Of a stretch of 41,644 nucleotides of DNA, positions 19,241 to 27,401 are shown one piece after another (position 1 is the stretch's first letter; each line of letters opens with the position of its first letter). The notes below the pieces were generated by a model. It had not been told where the DNA came from. It saw nothing but the letters and a program-made list of their open reading frames with translations, and ran no database searches. The DNA is from Deltaproteobacteria bacterium ADurb.Bin207 (GTDB lineage: Bacteria > Myxococcota_A > Polyangia > Polyangiales > Polyangiaceae). Where the stretch lies: assembly GCA_002070115.1 (NCBI GenBank), contig MWCO01000056.1, positions 1 to 41,644 on the forward strand, in the 5' to 3' direction. The position numbers and the translations under genes are program-made.

Positions 19241-19385
19241 AGGATCGATACTCCTCCAACGCTCAGACGCGACAATCTACACGAAGCGGAGCCAACCGAG
19301 AAGTCTTTCCAAGTGTCTTTGCCTCTTGACGTCCGCTAGCCAACACCGTTGGATGAATGGACCTTCCAAAACGAGGTGTGCTGGT

Positions 19386-19685
19386 ATGAGTAACAAGGAG
19401 CGAACGTGGAGCGATATGGTTCGTCGCATCGAAAGGGAACTCATCGAGCAAGGCCCTTCTGCCACCGATGACCGCAAGGTTCGTTTCCTGACGGCGGCAT
19501 ATCTGCGAGACATTCGTGACTTGTTGCGCAAGCAATCCGGGCGCGTGGTCGCTCCGCCCGCGGGAAGTGCTTGGGATGTGCAAGATATGCCTCACCAGGA
19601 AGAGGATGGCGATACGAGACCATTTGCGTTCATCGAAGAGCTTCGTGTAGGACGTCCACAAGGCGACGATCCGGACAAGAAGTAA
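19386..19685 (+). CDS. Small conserved-looking acidic/basic protein of unknown function
   Basis: A 99-residue frame begins MSNKERTWSDMVRRIERELI with GAGG (19373-19376) upstream at good spacing. The first half is predicted helical (WSDMVRRIERELIEQG; RFLTAAYLRDIRDLLRKQ) and resembles short regulatory or assembly helices. The second half is polar and acidic and likely disordered, ending GDDPDKK. I recognise no domain and no signal peptide. It is divergent from the tandem-BMC gene (145 bases between starts), which may mean a shared control region. The helical N-terminus and disordered tail would suit a partner or cargo-like protein, but that is speculation. Confidence 0.6.
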   Translation: MSNKERTWSDMVRRIERELIEQGPSATDDRKVRFLTAAYLRDIRDLLRKQSGRVVAPPAGSAWDVQDMPHQEEDGDTRPFAFIEELRVGRPQGDDPDKK

Positions 19686-19875
19686 GGAGTGAGCCACGGA
19701 AGGTTCGATGGGCACGCTGCGTACGGGATGAAAGCGTCGCGCATCGCGATTTCTCATCCGTCATTCATTCTGAAAATTCAAATAGTTATGGTTATCGGGG
19801 GACTGGAAACGTGCTGTCCAATGAGGAGGGGGCCGCGTTGGCGATCCTGGGATTCGAATCGTAGACGAACAAGCC

Positions 19876-20940
19876 TTAGTCTCTGGGGGCTTCCGGTTCG
19901 GGCATTTCCGCACCGAGGCGGCTTTCATCTCCTTCTGCCACCTGCTTGACGATTTCGTCGTACAAATAGTCGAACTTCAAGCGGACATCATCATCGACGC
20001 GTGTCTTGAAGACTTGACGGCAACGGTCGATATCCTTTTTGAGCATGCGATAAAGGTTCTTTCCCTGTCTGCCGGTTTGTACGCCCTCGGGGTTGTACAA
20101 CACGATCTCGGAAGCGAAGAGTCGGGCGAGACGACGGGCTTCGCTATGTCGAGGATCTGCTTTTTCTAGTTCGGCCGTTTTCGGGTCTGCGGCGCTTCGC
20201 GCTCGATATTTGGCAAGGATGGCTTCTCGATCGAGTTTCTTTTTTGGGGCTTCAGGGCTGGGCTTTGGTTCCGGCTTTGGTTCCGGCTTTGGTTCCGGCT
20301 TTGGTTCCGGCTTTGGTTCCGGCTTTGGTTCCGGCGCCGGTTCAGGTTCTGGTGTCGGTTCAGGTTCTGGTGTCGGTTCAGGTTCTGGTGTCGGTTCAGG
20401 TTCAGGTTCCGGCGTCGGTTCAGGCTTCCCAACGGGGGTTGACTCTACGGTGGGCGTTGGGAACGAAGCCGGTTCGAAAATAGGCGGTGGTTCGTATTCT
20501 CGTTCTTCGGTTCCTGGCAAAGGGATTTCCGCGATTGGTGATAGAACGGGCTTCGAATCGCGTTTCGGCTTTGGGAGTACGGGTTTGGGGCGATCTTGTT
20601 CTTGCACTGGGCTTTCAGGCGGTTCTGATTCTGCTGGGGGTGCGAAAAGATCGACGGGAGGTTGCGATGGGGGTTTGCTTGAAACATCGGGGAACAGCCC
20701 GCCCCCGGTGGTGGGTGGTGATTGGTCTGGTGTAAGGTCAGGCTGTTGTATCTCAGTCTTTGGCGCTGGCTGTGGCGTTGATCGCGGGCTGTCGCTTTCA
20801 GGGGGCGTGGGTTCCCGTTTCAGTTCCGCGGGAGCTTTTGTCGTTGGACGTCGACGAAATAGTAAGCCGAGGATAACGACAAGCAGGACGAGGGCGGTTG
20901 CGACGATGGCGAGGTTTATAGGGTTCGAGAGAAGTGGCAT
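19876..20940 (-). CDS. Membrane-anchored protein with Pro/Glu/Lys repeat stalk
   Basis: The start is ATG 20940 ([13 protein letters not shown]...), followed at once by one transmembrane segment (about 8-28) and RRRP, so the remainder is probably cytoplasmic. Residues about 30-180 are Pro/Ser/Glu-rich. Then come tandem repeats of PEPT/EPEP and KPEPKPEP units (about 183-245), a rigid spacer like that of TonB or TolA. The C-terminal about 105 residues form a conserved-looking helical domain ([20 protein letters not shown]...[20 protein letters not shown]...YLYDEIVK), similar to uncharacterised C-terminal domains I know from delta-proteobacterial proteins. Total 354 residues. The function is not known; the layout suggests a spacer that holds a helical module away from the membrane. 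Confidence 0.78.
   Translation of the reverse strand: MPLLSNPINLAIVATALVLLVVILGLLFRRRPTTKAPAELKREPTPPESDSPRSTPQPAPKTEIQQPDLTPDQSPPTTGGGLFPDVSSKPPSQPPVDLFAPPAESEPPESPVQEQDRPKPVLPKPKRDSKPVLSPIAEIPLPGTEEREYEPPPIFEPASFPTPTVESTPVGKPEPTPEPEPEPTPEPEPTPEPEPTPEPEPAPEPKPEPKPEPKPEPKPEPKPEPKPSPEAPKKKLDREAILAKYRARSAADPKTAELEKADPRHSEARRLARLFASEIVLYNPEGVQTGRQGKNLYRMLKKDIDRCRQVFKTRVDDDVRLKFDYLYDEIVKQVAEGDESRLGAEMPEPEAPRD
20261..20332. repeat. 12-bp tandem repeat, six copies
   Basis: GGCTTTGGTTCC is repeated six times without a break (plus-strand reading). On the coding (minus) strand it encodes the KPEP repeat in the stalk of the 19876-20940 protein. Units are a multiple of three, so copy-number change would alter stalk length without frameshift. 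Confidence 0.95.
20339..20410. repeat. 18-bp tandem repeat, three exact copies plus one degenerate
   Basis: GGTTCAGGTTCTGGTGTC occurs three times exactly (20339-20392) and a fourth diverged copy follows to 20410. It encodes TPEPEP units on the minus strand, adjoining the 12-bp array. Confidence 0.9.
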
Positions 20941-21063
20941 TGTGATCGGCTCGCACAGGGTACGTGGTACGTTGGGGCCAATGGACCTGGAGAGTACCAT
21001 ACCGCACCTTGCGGTTTGGGATCATTTTCCGGGTGCAAACACGGGCGAGAAGGCTGAAAAAGG

Positions 21064-22047
21064 CTATTTGGGCGGTTCGATGGGCGCGCAGGTAGAAACG
21101 CCGGCGCCAACGATTCGGAGGCCGGTATTCGGTATGTATTTTTCGACGTTGCCACTGGCATCGAGTCGCCAGACGTTGGTGGAACTGTCGTAGTCATTGA
21201 CTTGGTAGAAGATATAGAAGGATCCTCCCCAATAAGCGAAGGCGTAGGCGTAACCACCGGTGCCGAGGGGCGGCAGGGGAGAAAGGGGGAACGTGGTCAG
21301 GACGTTGCCGTTGGTTTTGTCGACTTGAATGACGGCGGGAGGGATAACATCAGGGAAAAATCCCCATAGTTCGCCTTTGGCATTGCCGGTGAATTCGGCC
21401 GCTCCCGGAAGGTCACCGACTCGGATGACCGAGCCGGTGGTGAAGTCGACACGTCCCAAACCAGGTTGGAGAGAGTTGGACAAGTACAACGATTCGCTGG
21501 AAGTCGAAGCTGAATCGGTGGCAAATCCCATCCCGAATTTTTGAAATCCGGCAGATCCGCATTGGAATGAGGAAGGACCAGCACACTGAGCGGTTTTGAT
21601 ATCGACTTTGAGAACGCCCGCGCAGTTGTATCCGCCCGAATAGGGATTTTGCGTGCCATACAGAACGTAAGCGTAGCCATCGCGGCCTACGGACATGGAA
21701 TTGGGGCCTTCACCGCCTTTACAACCCATGGTGCCTACGAGGGAAAAGGCCGCTTTCGAAGCGATCATGGGATCGAATTTGTACATGCGGTTCTTGTCAT
21801 CGATGACGTAGACGTACTTGGTTTCGTCCGCGCAATCGTTGGCGGGTCCGGCTTCATTGCCACCGCCATCGAGATCCACGAGGAAACCTCCGGAACCGCC
21901 GTTGGCGGCCGCACCAGAGCCGCCCGTATTCGAGGCTCCGCCGGTACCCGCATTTCCCGATCCTGGCTCGAATAGCTGTCCCCCTGCGTCGGAGCAGCCA
22001 AGAAATCCAAGCATGCACAGCCCGGCCGTCAGTCTGCTAGGGCTCAT
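21064..22047 (-). CDS. Beta-propeller-like lipoprotein
   Basis: The start is ATG 22047 with an excellent GGAGGAAA on the minus strand just upstream. The signal peptide MSPSRLTAGLCMLGFLGC ends in a lipobox (FLGC), followed by a Gly/Ser/Asn-rich linker of about 45 residues. The remainder has repeated beta-strand motifs such as KYVYVIDDKNRMYKFDP, GYAYVLYGT, SLYLSNSLQPGLGRVDFTTG and ELWGFFPD, suggesting a propeller fold of the SMP-30/NHL or PQQ type. Four or more Cys could form disulfides. Length is 327 residues. It is divergent from the FG-GAP lipoprotein at 22173 (125 bases between starts), so the two surface proteins may share a promoter region. No catalytic residues can be assigned. Confidence 0.78.
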   Translation of the reverse strand: MSPSRLTAGLCMLGFLGCSDAGGQLFEPGSGNAGTGGASNTGGSGAAANGGSGGFLVDLDGGGNEAGPANDCADETKYVYVIDDKNRMYKFDPMIASKAAFSLVGTMGCKGGEGPNSMSVGRDGYAYVLYGTQNPYSGGYNCAGVLKVDIKTAQCAGPSSFQCGSAGFQKFGMGFATDSASTSSESLYLSNSLQPGLGRVDFTTGSVIRVGDLPGAAEFTGNAKGELWGFFPDVIPPAVIQVDKTNGNVLTTFPLSPLPPLGTGGYAYAFAYWGGSFYIFYQVNDYDSSTNVWRLDASGNVEKYIPNTGLRIVGAGVSTCAPIEPPK

Positions 22048-22172
22048 CGTGTTTCCTCCATGTTTCCTATAGCGGTAGCACGAGCGCTTCCGTGCTTCGA
22101 GAACGTTTTTTGCGGATCTGGTCCCGTTCATGGATGGTCTGTCCCGAGGCGAAGATGTGCTACGATCATCGA

Positions 22173-24629
22173 ATGTCGATCGATCGTACTTTGCGCGTGA
22201 ATGCTGTCGGCGCGATGGTGGTTTGGCTCCTCAGCGCTTGTTCCGGCGGTCCCAGTGACGTTGTGTTTCAGGCCGATGCGGGCGTGTCGGACGTTTCCCA
22301 AGAGGCAAACGCGGGCGCTGGAGGAGTGTCTGGAAGCGGTGGAACGGGAGGGGCTTCCGCCGCAGGTGCGGCGGGGACCGCAGGAGTTGCTGGAATTGCA
22401 GGGGAAGCGGGCCACGGGGCGGCGCCGGAAGATGGTGGCCCCGACGTGTCTTTCACGGATGTAGCCAACGAAAAAGAAGTGGGATTCGAATATGACGCGC
22501 CGCCTTGTTCGACCGGTTGCGACGGCGGCGTATGCATCAATGGCGCCTGTTGTCCTTTGGCGGACGCCTGTGGTGACGAATGCTGTGACACGGGTCAGGT
22601 CTGTTCGTTTCAACATTGCGTGGTCCCCGGCACCATCTGTATCGATGCGACGGACTGCGAAACGGATGAGTATTGCGAATACTCACTGGGTGACCCCCCC
22701 CAAGTACCGGATGCCGGAACCTGCGTGGGTGGCCTTTCTCCCGCGACAGGACGATGCCTGCCCAAACCGCCCCAATGCGACCCTGGCGTCGAGTTGGTTC
22801 CAGGCGAACCGATCACCTGTCTTCCCGTTTGTGAACATCGTCCGCAACCAGGCTCGTTTGCCCCCATCGTCAAAGCTCATTGGAACAAAAAAGACATCAT
22901 GATGGCTCCTGTCGTCATCCAACTCGATGACGATAACTGCGATGGTGTCGTGGATGAACGTGACATCCCCGAGATGGTGTTTTCCACGTTCGACGGGGGC
23001 GATTACAATCACAACGGGACCTTGTGGGCCATATCGATCGTGGATGGACAGATCGTCGAAAAATGGTCGTTCAAGCCAACCACCGATGCCATTCATCCAG
23101 GCCGTTCGATCGCGGCGGGAAACATTGACGGCAACCCAGGCAATGAGATCGTCGTGTGTACCGACAATGGCAAGGTGCGAGCGGTCGACGCGGACGGCAC
23201 ACCGTTGTGGATAAGCGGCGCGGGCGGGTGCGATATGCCGAGTCTCGGTGATCTGGATGGAGATGGCATGCCGGAAGTGGTCGTGGAGGGACGCATTCTC
23301 AACGGCGTGGATGGTTCTTTGAAAGCGACGATGACGCCTGGACCTGTCGGTTCGAATATCGTGCTTTCGGATATGGATGGGGATGGCTTGTTGGACATCA
23401 TCTCTCCGGCGGGAATCTGGGGTGGAGATGGACAACGAAAGGCCGAGAGCAAAATCGCTGGAACCTACGTGGCGATTGGCGACTTCGATCTCGATGGGAT
23501 CCCCGAGGTGGCGAGCATCAACAAGTCCAACCACACGTTGAGCGTATGGCGGTACGACCCTTCCGAGCCGTCGGGCGCAAAAGTATTGCGCACCGGAATT
23601 GACATCAATGGAACGTGGCCCAATACCTGCCCGGTTGGGAGTTCCGGTCATACCACCGGTGGTGGCCCTCCCACGATTGCCGACTTCAATGGAGATGGTG
23701 TGCCGGATGTCGCGGTAGCTGGAGGAATTGGTTATGCGGTCATCGATGGGACCAAGATCCTTGACCCGTTGGTTCCCGCGAATCAAACGAATTTATGGCT
23801 TGGCAAGACGCAAGATTGCTCTTCAGCCGCAACGGGTAGCTCCGTATTCGACTTCGAGGGTGATGGAAAGGCAGAGGTGGTTTATTCCGACGAACAATAC
23901 TTGCGTGTCTACGATGGAACGAATGGGGATGTTCTCTTTCAGGAATGCAATACGACCGGCACGCTTTTTGAGTATCCGTTGGTCGCGGATGTGGACAACG
24001 ATGGGCACGCGGATCTCATCGTGATAGCCAATGCGTATTCGGGGATCACGTGTCCGAAGGATGGTTCGAAACAGCGTGGATTGCGTGTGTTTGGAACTAA
24101 CACGGGAAGATGGGTGAGAACGCGTCGGGTGTGGAACCAGCACGCTTATCACGTTACCAACGTCGAGGAAGATGGAACGATCCCCACGCAGGAGGCGCCG
24201 AATTGGACGCAGCAGCGGCTCAACAATTTCCGGCAAAATGTGCAGCCACTGGGAGAATTCGGTGCGCCGGACCTGATCGTGCAAGTGCTTCCTCCACCGT
24301 GCAATACGGAGTATGCCCTGTATGCGCGGGTGACGAACATCGGTCAGGCATCGGTTCCCGCGGGTGTGGTGGTGGGATTTTACGCGAACGATCCGCTGGC
24401 CGGAGGGACCCTGTTGGGTTCCGCGGTGACGTCTCACCCGCTGTACCCGGCTGAAAATGAAATTGTCTCCTATCCGTACCCCAATCCTCCGCCTGGATTG
24501 TCCAACGGAACGACGCCCTTGTATGCGGTGGTCGATGATGGGAACCCGCCGCACGCCTGGGTGGAATGCCGTACGGACAACAACACTGGCGGACCAGCGA
24601 GTGGCAAATGTCTGGGTGGGGGGAGCTGA
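22173..24629 (+). CDS. FG-GAP/VCBS-repeat lipoprotein with a terminal CARDB domain
   Basis: The protein begins MSIDRTLRVNAVGAMVVWLL with a lipobox SAC and then a Gly/Ala/Ser linker of about 70 residues. A Cys-rich knot-like region (about 105-230) follows, then FG-GAP propeller repeats (about 245-680) with Ca-binding loops DDDNCDGVVDERDIPE, DLDGDGMPEVVVE, DMDGDGLLDIIS, DFNGDGVPDVAVA and DVDNDGHADLIVI. It ends in one CARDB-type Ig-like domain beginning APDLIVQVL. Total 818 residues. The block RRVWNQHAYHVTNV and the domain order match the minus-strand protein at 15255, which is longer by a second CARDB domain. The start has no clear ribosome site, so it may lie elsewhere in the N-terminal stretch. 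It is probably a surface or secreted adhesion or scaffold protein. Confidence 0.86.
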   Translation: MSIDRTLRVNAVGAMVVWLLSACSGGPSDVVFQADAGVSDVSQEANAGAGGVSGSGGTGGASAAGAAGTAGVAGIAGEAGHGAAPEDGGPDVSFTDVANEKEVGFEYDAPPCSTGCDGGVCINGACCPLADACGDECCDTGQVCSFQHCVVPGTICIDATDCETDEYCEYSLGDPPQVPDAGTCVGGLSPATGRCLPKPPQCDPGVELVPGEPITCLPVCEHRPQPGSFAPIVKAHWNKKDIMMAPVVIQLDDDNCDGVVDERDIPEMVFSTFDGGDYNHNGTLWAISIVDGQIVEKWSFKPTTDAIHPGRSIAAGNIDGNPGNEIVVCTDNGKVRAVDADGTPLWISGAGGCDMPSLGDLDGDGMPEVVVEGRILNGVDGSLKATMTPGPVGSNIVLSDMDGDGLLDIISPAGIWGGDGQRKAESKIAGTYVAIGDFDLDGIPEVASINKSNHTLSVWRYDPSEPSGAKVLRTGIDINGTWPNTCPVGSSGHTTGGGPPTIADFNGDGVPDVAVAGGIGYAVIDGTKILDPLVPANQTNLWLGKTQDCSSAATGSSVFDFEGDGKAEVVYSDEQYLRVYDGTNGDVLFQECNTTGTLFEYPLVADVDNDGHADLIVIANAYSGITCPKDGSKQRGLRVFGTNTGRWVRTRRVWNQHAYHVTNVEEDGTIPTQEAPNWTQQRLNNFRQNVQPLGEFGAPDLIVQVLPPPCNTEYALYARVTNIGQASVPAGVVVGFYANDPLAGGTLLGSAVTSHPLYPAENEIVSYPYPNPPPGLSNGTTPLYAVVDDGNPPHAWVECRTDNNTGGPASGKCLGGGS

Positions 24630-24695
24630 TTTTTCGTAATAATCAATAAAAACATATGGTTAGATCCGTTTTGTCTCTCCGGGTAGGGGTGAATA

Positions 24696-25943
24696 ATGGC
24701 CAAAGCATTTACGGTTTCTTGTCCCAATTGTGGGGCGGGCCTTCAAACGGACCCTCGAAACACACTCACACATCAGGTCAGTTGCCAATACTGTGGAACG
24801 TTGGTGACGATGGTGCCGGCCGCGGCCCGGAAACGAACCGCGCTGGGGGTGCCGCCCGTGCCGACGGGACCCAATGTCGTTTTGCTCGACAAACCAGAAG
24901 TCCCCAAGGGACAGGCGGTGGGATTTGCAATTACGATCGGCCTTGCGGCGCTGCTGCCGATGGTGATCGGATTGTTCGCAGTAGTGGCCAATTCGGGCAT
25001 ATTTTCCGAACTCAACTCTCGTTTCAACCCGAATTTATTTCCCCTCGAGTGCGAAACCGGGCGTGAAGTGGTCATTCGAAAGCGTAATGAAACGCGGACC
25101 GATGCATTCGTTTTTGCATCGACGGCTTGTACGATCCGCATCGTCGACAGCAAACTGAGCGGGCCGTATATCGTCAAGGAAGGGACAGGGGTAAAAATAA
25201 TCGTAGAAAATAGCGAGTTACGTGTTTCGAAAGCCGTTTTTCAAGGTGGGAACAATTCCAGCATCGAGCTTCGAAAAGGCTCGAAAGTGTATGCGGACGA
25301 CGCGGTCTTCGATGGCGCCCAACACAGCAAGCTGACCATTGTAGGAAGCGTGGTGGAATCCAAAGGCAGCATCTTCAAGTCAGAAAGCTTTGGTGAAGTA
25401 AATCTCAAGGAAAAAAGTCGCCTCAAAGCGGCCAAACACGTGCTGGCGGGTGCGAATTCCAAGCTTACGGTCGACAATAGCGAAGTCGTTCTGGGATCGA
25501 GCTTGGTGCGTGAAGGCACTGACTATTTTACGGTCGACGCTAGCAACGGAAGCACGATCCAAAGCGAAGCGATCGCGATCGTTGGCGGATCCTATGGCAC
25601 GGTTCGTCTGTCCGATAGCAAACTCACAGGCATGACGGGAGCTGTGGATATGGGGCGAGGCACGGTATCTTTGCTGGAGGGCGCGACGATATCTTCGCGG
25701 CAGGATGCCGTGCGAATGGGGGATTACGGCAAGGTGGAGGTTGGTCAAAAGGCTCGAATCGAGTCTGGGGCTGTTGCAATTCGAGTCGGAGGCCACAGCG
25801 ATGTGTCGATCAATGGGGGAATGATCAAGGGAATCAAGGCTGCCATCATGGCGGACGACTACACGACAGTGAGGCTCCGACGAGCAACCGTGACGGGGGT
25901 CAAGGATATCAAAGGACGATATTCCAAGGTGATCGAGGACTGA
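24696..25943 (+). CDS. Zinc-ribbon / transmembrane / beta-helix-like protein, copy A
   Basis: 415 residues. The N-terminus holds a four-Cys zinc ribbon, Cys9-x2-Cys12 (CPNC) and Cys30-x2-Cys33 (CQYC), probably cytoplasmic. One transmembrane segment follows at about 76-100 (VGFAITIGLAALLPMVIGLF core), then NSRFNPNLFP and a long repetitive domain of 15 to 20-residue rungs (about 125-410) such as VDSKLSGP, VENSELRV, IELRKGSKVYADDAV, VDNSEVVLGSSLV, LSDSKLTGMTGAVDM. The alternating short strands and turns suggest a right-handed beta-helix or bactofilin-like solenoid facing the outside. The start has GGGTAGGGGTGA before ATG. It is followed closely by a paralogue at 26033. I know no characterised protein with this combination; the function is unknown. 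Confidence 0.82.
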   Translation: MAKAFTVSCPNCGAGLQTDPRNTLTHQVSCQYCGTLVTMVPAAARKRTALGVPPVPTGPNVVLLDKPEVPKGQAVGFAITIGLAALLPMVIGLFAVVANSGIFSELNSRFNPNLFPLECETGREVVIRKRNETRTDAFVFASTACTIRIVDSKLSGPYIVKEGTGVKIIVENSELRVSKAVFQGGNNSSIELRKGSKVYADDAVFDGAQHSKLTIVGSVVESKGSIFKSESFGEVNLKEKSRLKAAKHVLAGANSKLTVDNSEVVLGSSLVREGTDYFTVDASNGSTIQSEAIAIVGGSYGTVRLSDSKLTGMTGAVDMGRGTVSLLEGATISSRQDAVRMGDYGKVEVGQKARIESGAVAIRVGGHSDVSINGGMIKGIKAAIMADDYTTVRLRRATVTGVKDIKGRYSKVIED

Positions 25944-26032
25944 GGTTTTTCAAAGGGGGCGGCAAGATCGTCCATCGGAGCATCGACGGAAGCGTTGGTC
26001 AAACCTATGTTGACGTTTTCGCCGGAGGTCAC

Positions 26033-27271
26033 ATGGCTCGAGTGTCTTCGAACAATTGTCCGAATTGCGGCGCGGCACTGAAGCTGGACTCACGACTTCA
26101 GACCGTTCACAGCGTATCTTGCCAATACTGCGGGACGGTCGTCACGGTTGTTCCCGCGGCAGCCCGTCGTCGCACCGAGCTTGGCGAACTCCCGAAGATT
26201 CCCTCCGGGCCGCATGTCGTGATGTTGGATGAAAAACAGGTTTCGCCCCGGGCCTTTGGCTGCGTGATGGCATTTGTTGTTTTCGGGATTATGGGATTCA
26301 TCCTCGTAGGTACGGTGGGGAGTAAGTTTTTCCCCTATTTGAACTCTCGTTTCAATCCGTGGCTCTTTCCCATGAATTGCAGCACTGGAGAGCAGATTGT
26401 GATCTGGGGACGAACGGAAACCAGCAACGAGCCTCTCATCAACGCTTCCACGTTTTGCAAGATACGCATCATCGACAGCCACTTGACGGCTCCGCTCCTT
26501 GTGAAAGGTGATACCGGCGTGGAAATAATAGCGGAAAATAGCGAGCTTCGCGTAGCCAGAGCGGTGCTGGATGGAAAAACAAACGCGAAGTTGGAGCTTC
26601 GCAAGGGTTCTAAGGTCCATACCAATGAATATGTGGTGATCGGAGACACGTGGGCGAGCGTTTCCCTTTCCGCCAGTTCCATCGAATCAAAAGGGGGAGT
26701 GGTAAAGGGAGAAAACGGTCCGAAGCTTCGTGCCCGGGACAAGAGCCGTGTGGTGGCTGCCAAAGCTGTCATGGTGGGTCCTGATGCCGAGGTATTGCTC
26801 GATGACAGTGAGATGCTCTTGGCGACGAGCGTCTTCGAGGAAGGAGCTGATCACGTTAAGCTTTCGGTCAACAATCGAAGTACGATTCGAAGCGAGAACA
26901 TCGCTGTGATGGGAGGCAGCCACAGCGAGATCTCCGTTTCTGCCAGCACCATCACAGGAAAAAACGGGGCCATTGATATGAAGGACCATGACAAACTGAC
27001 GTTGTCCGATGCCGCAACCATTCGATCGCCCCGCGATGCGGTTCAATTCCAAAACCATGCGACTGTGGACGTTGGGTCAGGCTCAACCATCGAGGCTGGC
27101 ACTTCAGCCCTTCGAGTTGGCAAAGACGCCAACATTCGCATATCGGGGACGGTGGGCGGGAATACCAGCGCGATCTCAGCGGAGGACTATTCTAAGGTAG
27201 TTCTACGTCGCGCTACCGTTCGTGGTCCGATAAGCGTTACGGGAAGCTACTCTTCGGTCAAACAAGAATGA
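26033..27271 (+). CDS. Zinc-ribbon / transmembrane / beta-helix-like protein, copy B
   Basis: 412 residues, a tandem paralogue of copy A, with the same order: zinc ribbon CPNC...CQYC, the block PAAARRRTELG, one transmembrane segment (about 80-102), NSRFNPWLFPMNC, then a solenoid of short rungs (about 130-410). Shared blocks include SCQYCGT, NSRFNP, STFCKIRIIDSHL against STACTIRIVDSKL, GVEIIAENSELRVARAV against GVKIIVENSELRVSKAV, and ELRKGSKV. GGAGGT lies only three bases before the ATG, which is close but workable. It probably shares transcription with copy A (89-base gap). The two have diverged considerably outside those blocks, so duplication is not recent. Function unknown. Confidence 0.82.
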   Translation: MARVSSNNCPNCGAALKLDSRLQTVHSVSCQYCGTVVTVVPAAARRRTELGELPKIPSGPHVVMLDEKQVSPRAFGCVMAFVVFGIMGFILVGTVGSKFFPYLNSRFNPWLFPMNCSTGEQIVIWGRTETSNEPLINASTFCKIRIIDSHLTAPLLVKGDTGVEIIAENSELRVARAVLDGKTNAKLELRKGSKVHTNEYVVIGDTWASVSLSASSIESKGGVVKGENGPKLRARDKSRVVAAKAVMVGPDAEVLLDDSEMLLATSVFEEGADHVKLSVNNRSTIRSENIAVMGGSHSEISVSASTITGKNGAIDMKDHDKLTLSDAATIRSPRDAVQFQNHATVDVGSGSTIEAGTSALRVGKDANIRISGTVGGNTSAISAEDYSKVVLRRATVRGPISVTGSYSSVKQE

Positions 27272-27282
27272 ACCGAATGGGG

Positions 27283-27314
27283 GCTCGAGGTTGGTGAGCG
27301 CATACGTTTTTTTT
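27283..27314 (+). terminator. Possible terminator after the zinc-ribbon pair
   Basis: GCTC (27283-27286) pairs with GAGC (27296-27299) in a short hairpin, and a run of eight T follows at 27307-27314. The stem is weak, so this is tentative. Confidence 0.3.
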
Positions 27315-27401
27315 AGAGACCTTTGCGCGATGACCTCCGCGTTATCCTGATTCATGCGGGGATGTTGTCCTTCGCTCAAAGATCGATCCAGGATCGTTCT
27401 C

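Noticed and set aside
19840..19870. TTCGAATC-like T-arm suggesting a tRNA
   Set aside because: The flanks do not form a T stem, and no acceptor or anticodon stem could be found around it.
20261..20410. CRISPR-like repeats
   Set aside because: The units are short, contiguous and without spacers; they code for Pro/Glu/Lys repeats.
20093..21193. Long plus-strand frame rich in Gly/Ser/Phe repeats opposite the Pro/Glu/Lys stalk protein
   Set aside because: It is the reverse of the tandem DNA repeats; the minus-strand reading has a membrane anchor, stalk and conserved helical end.
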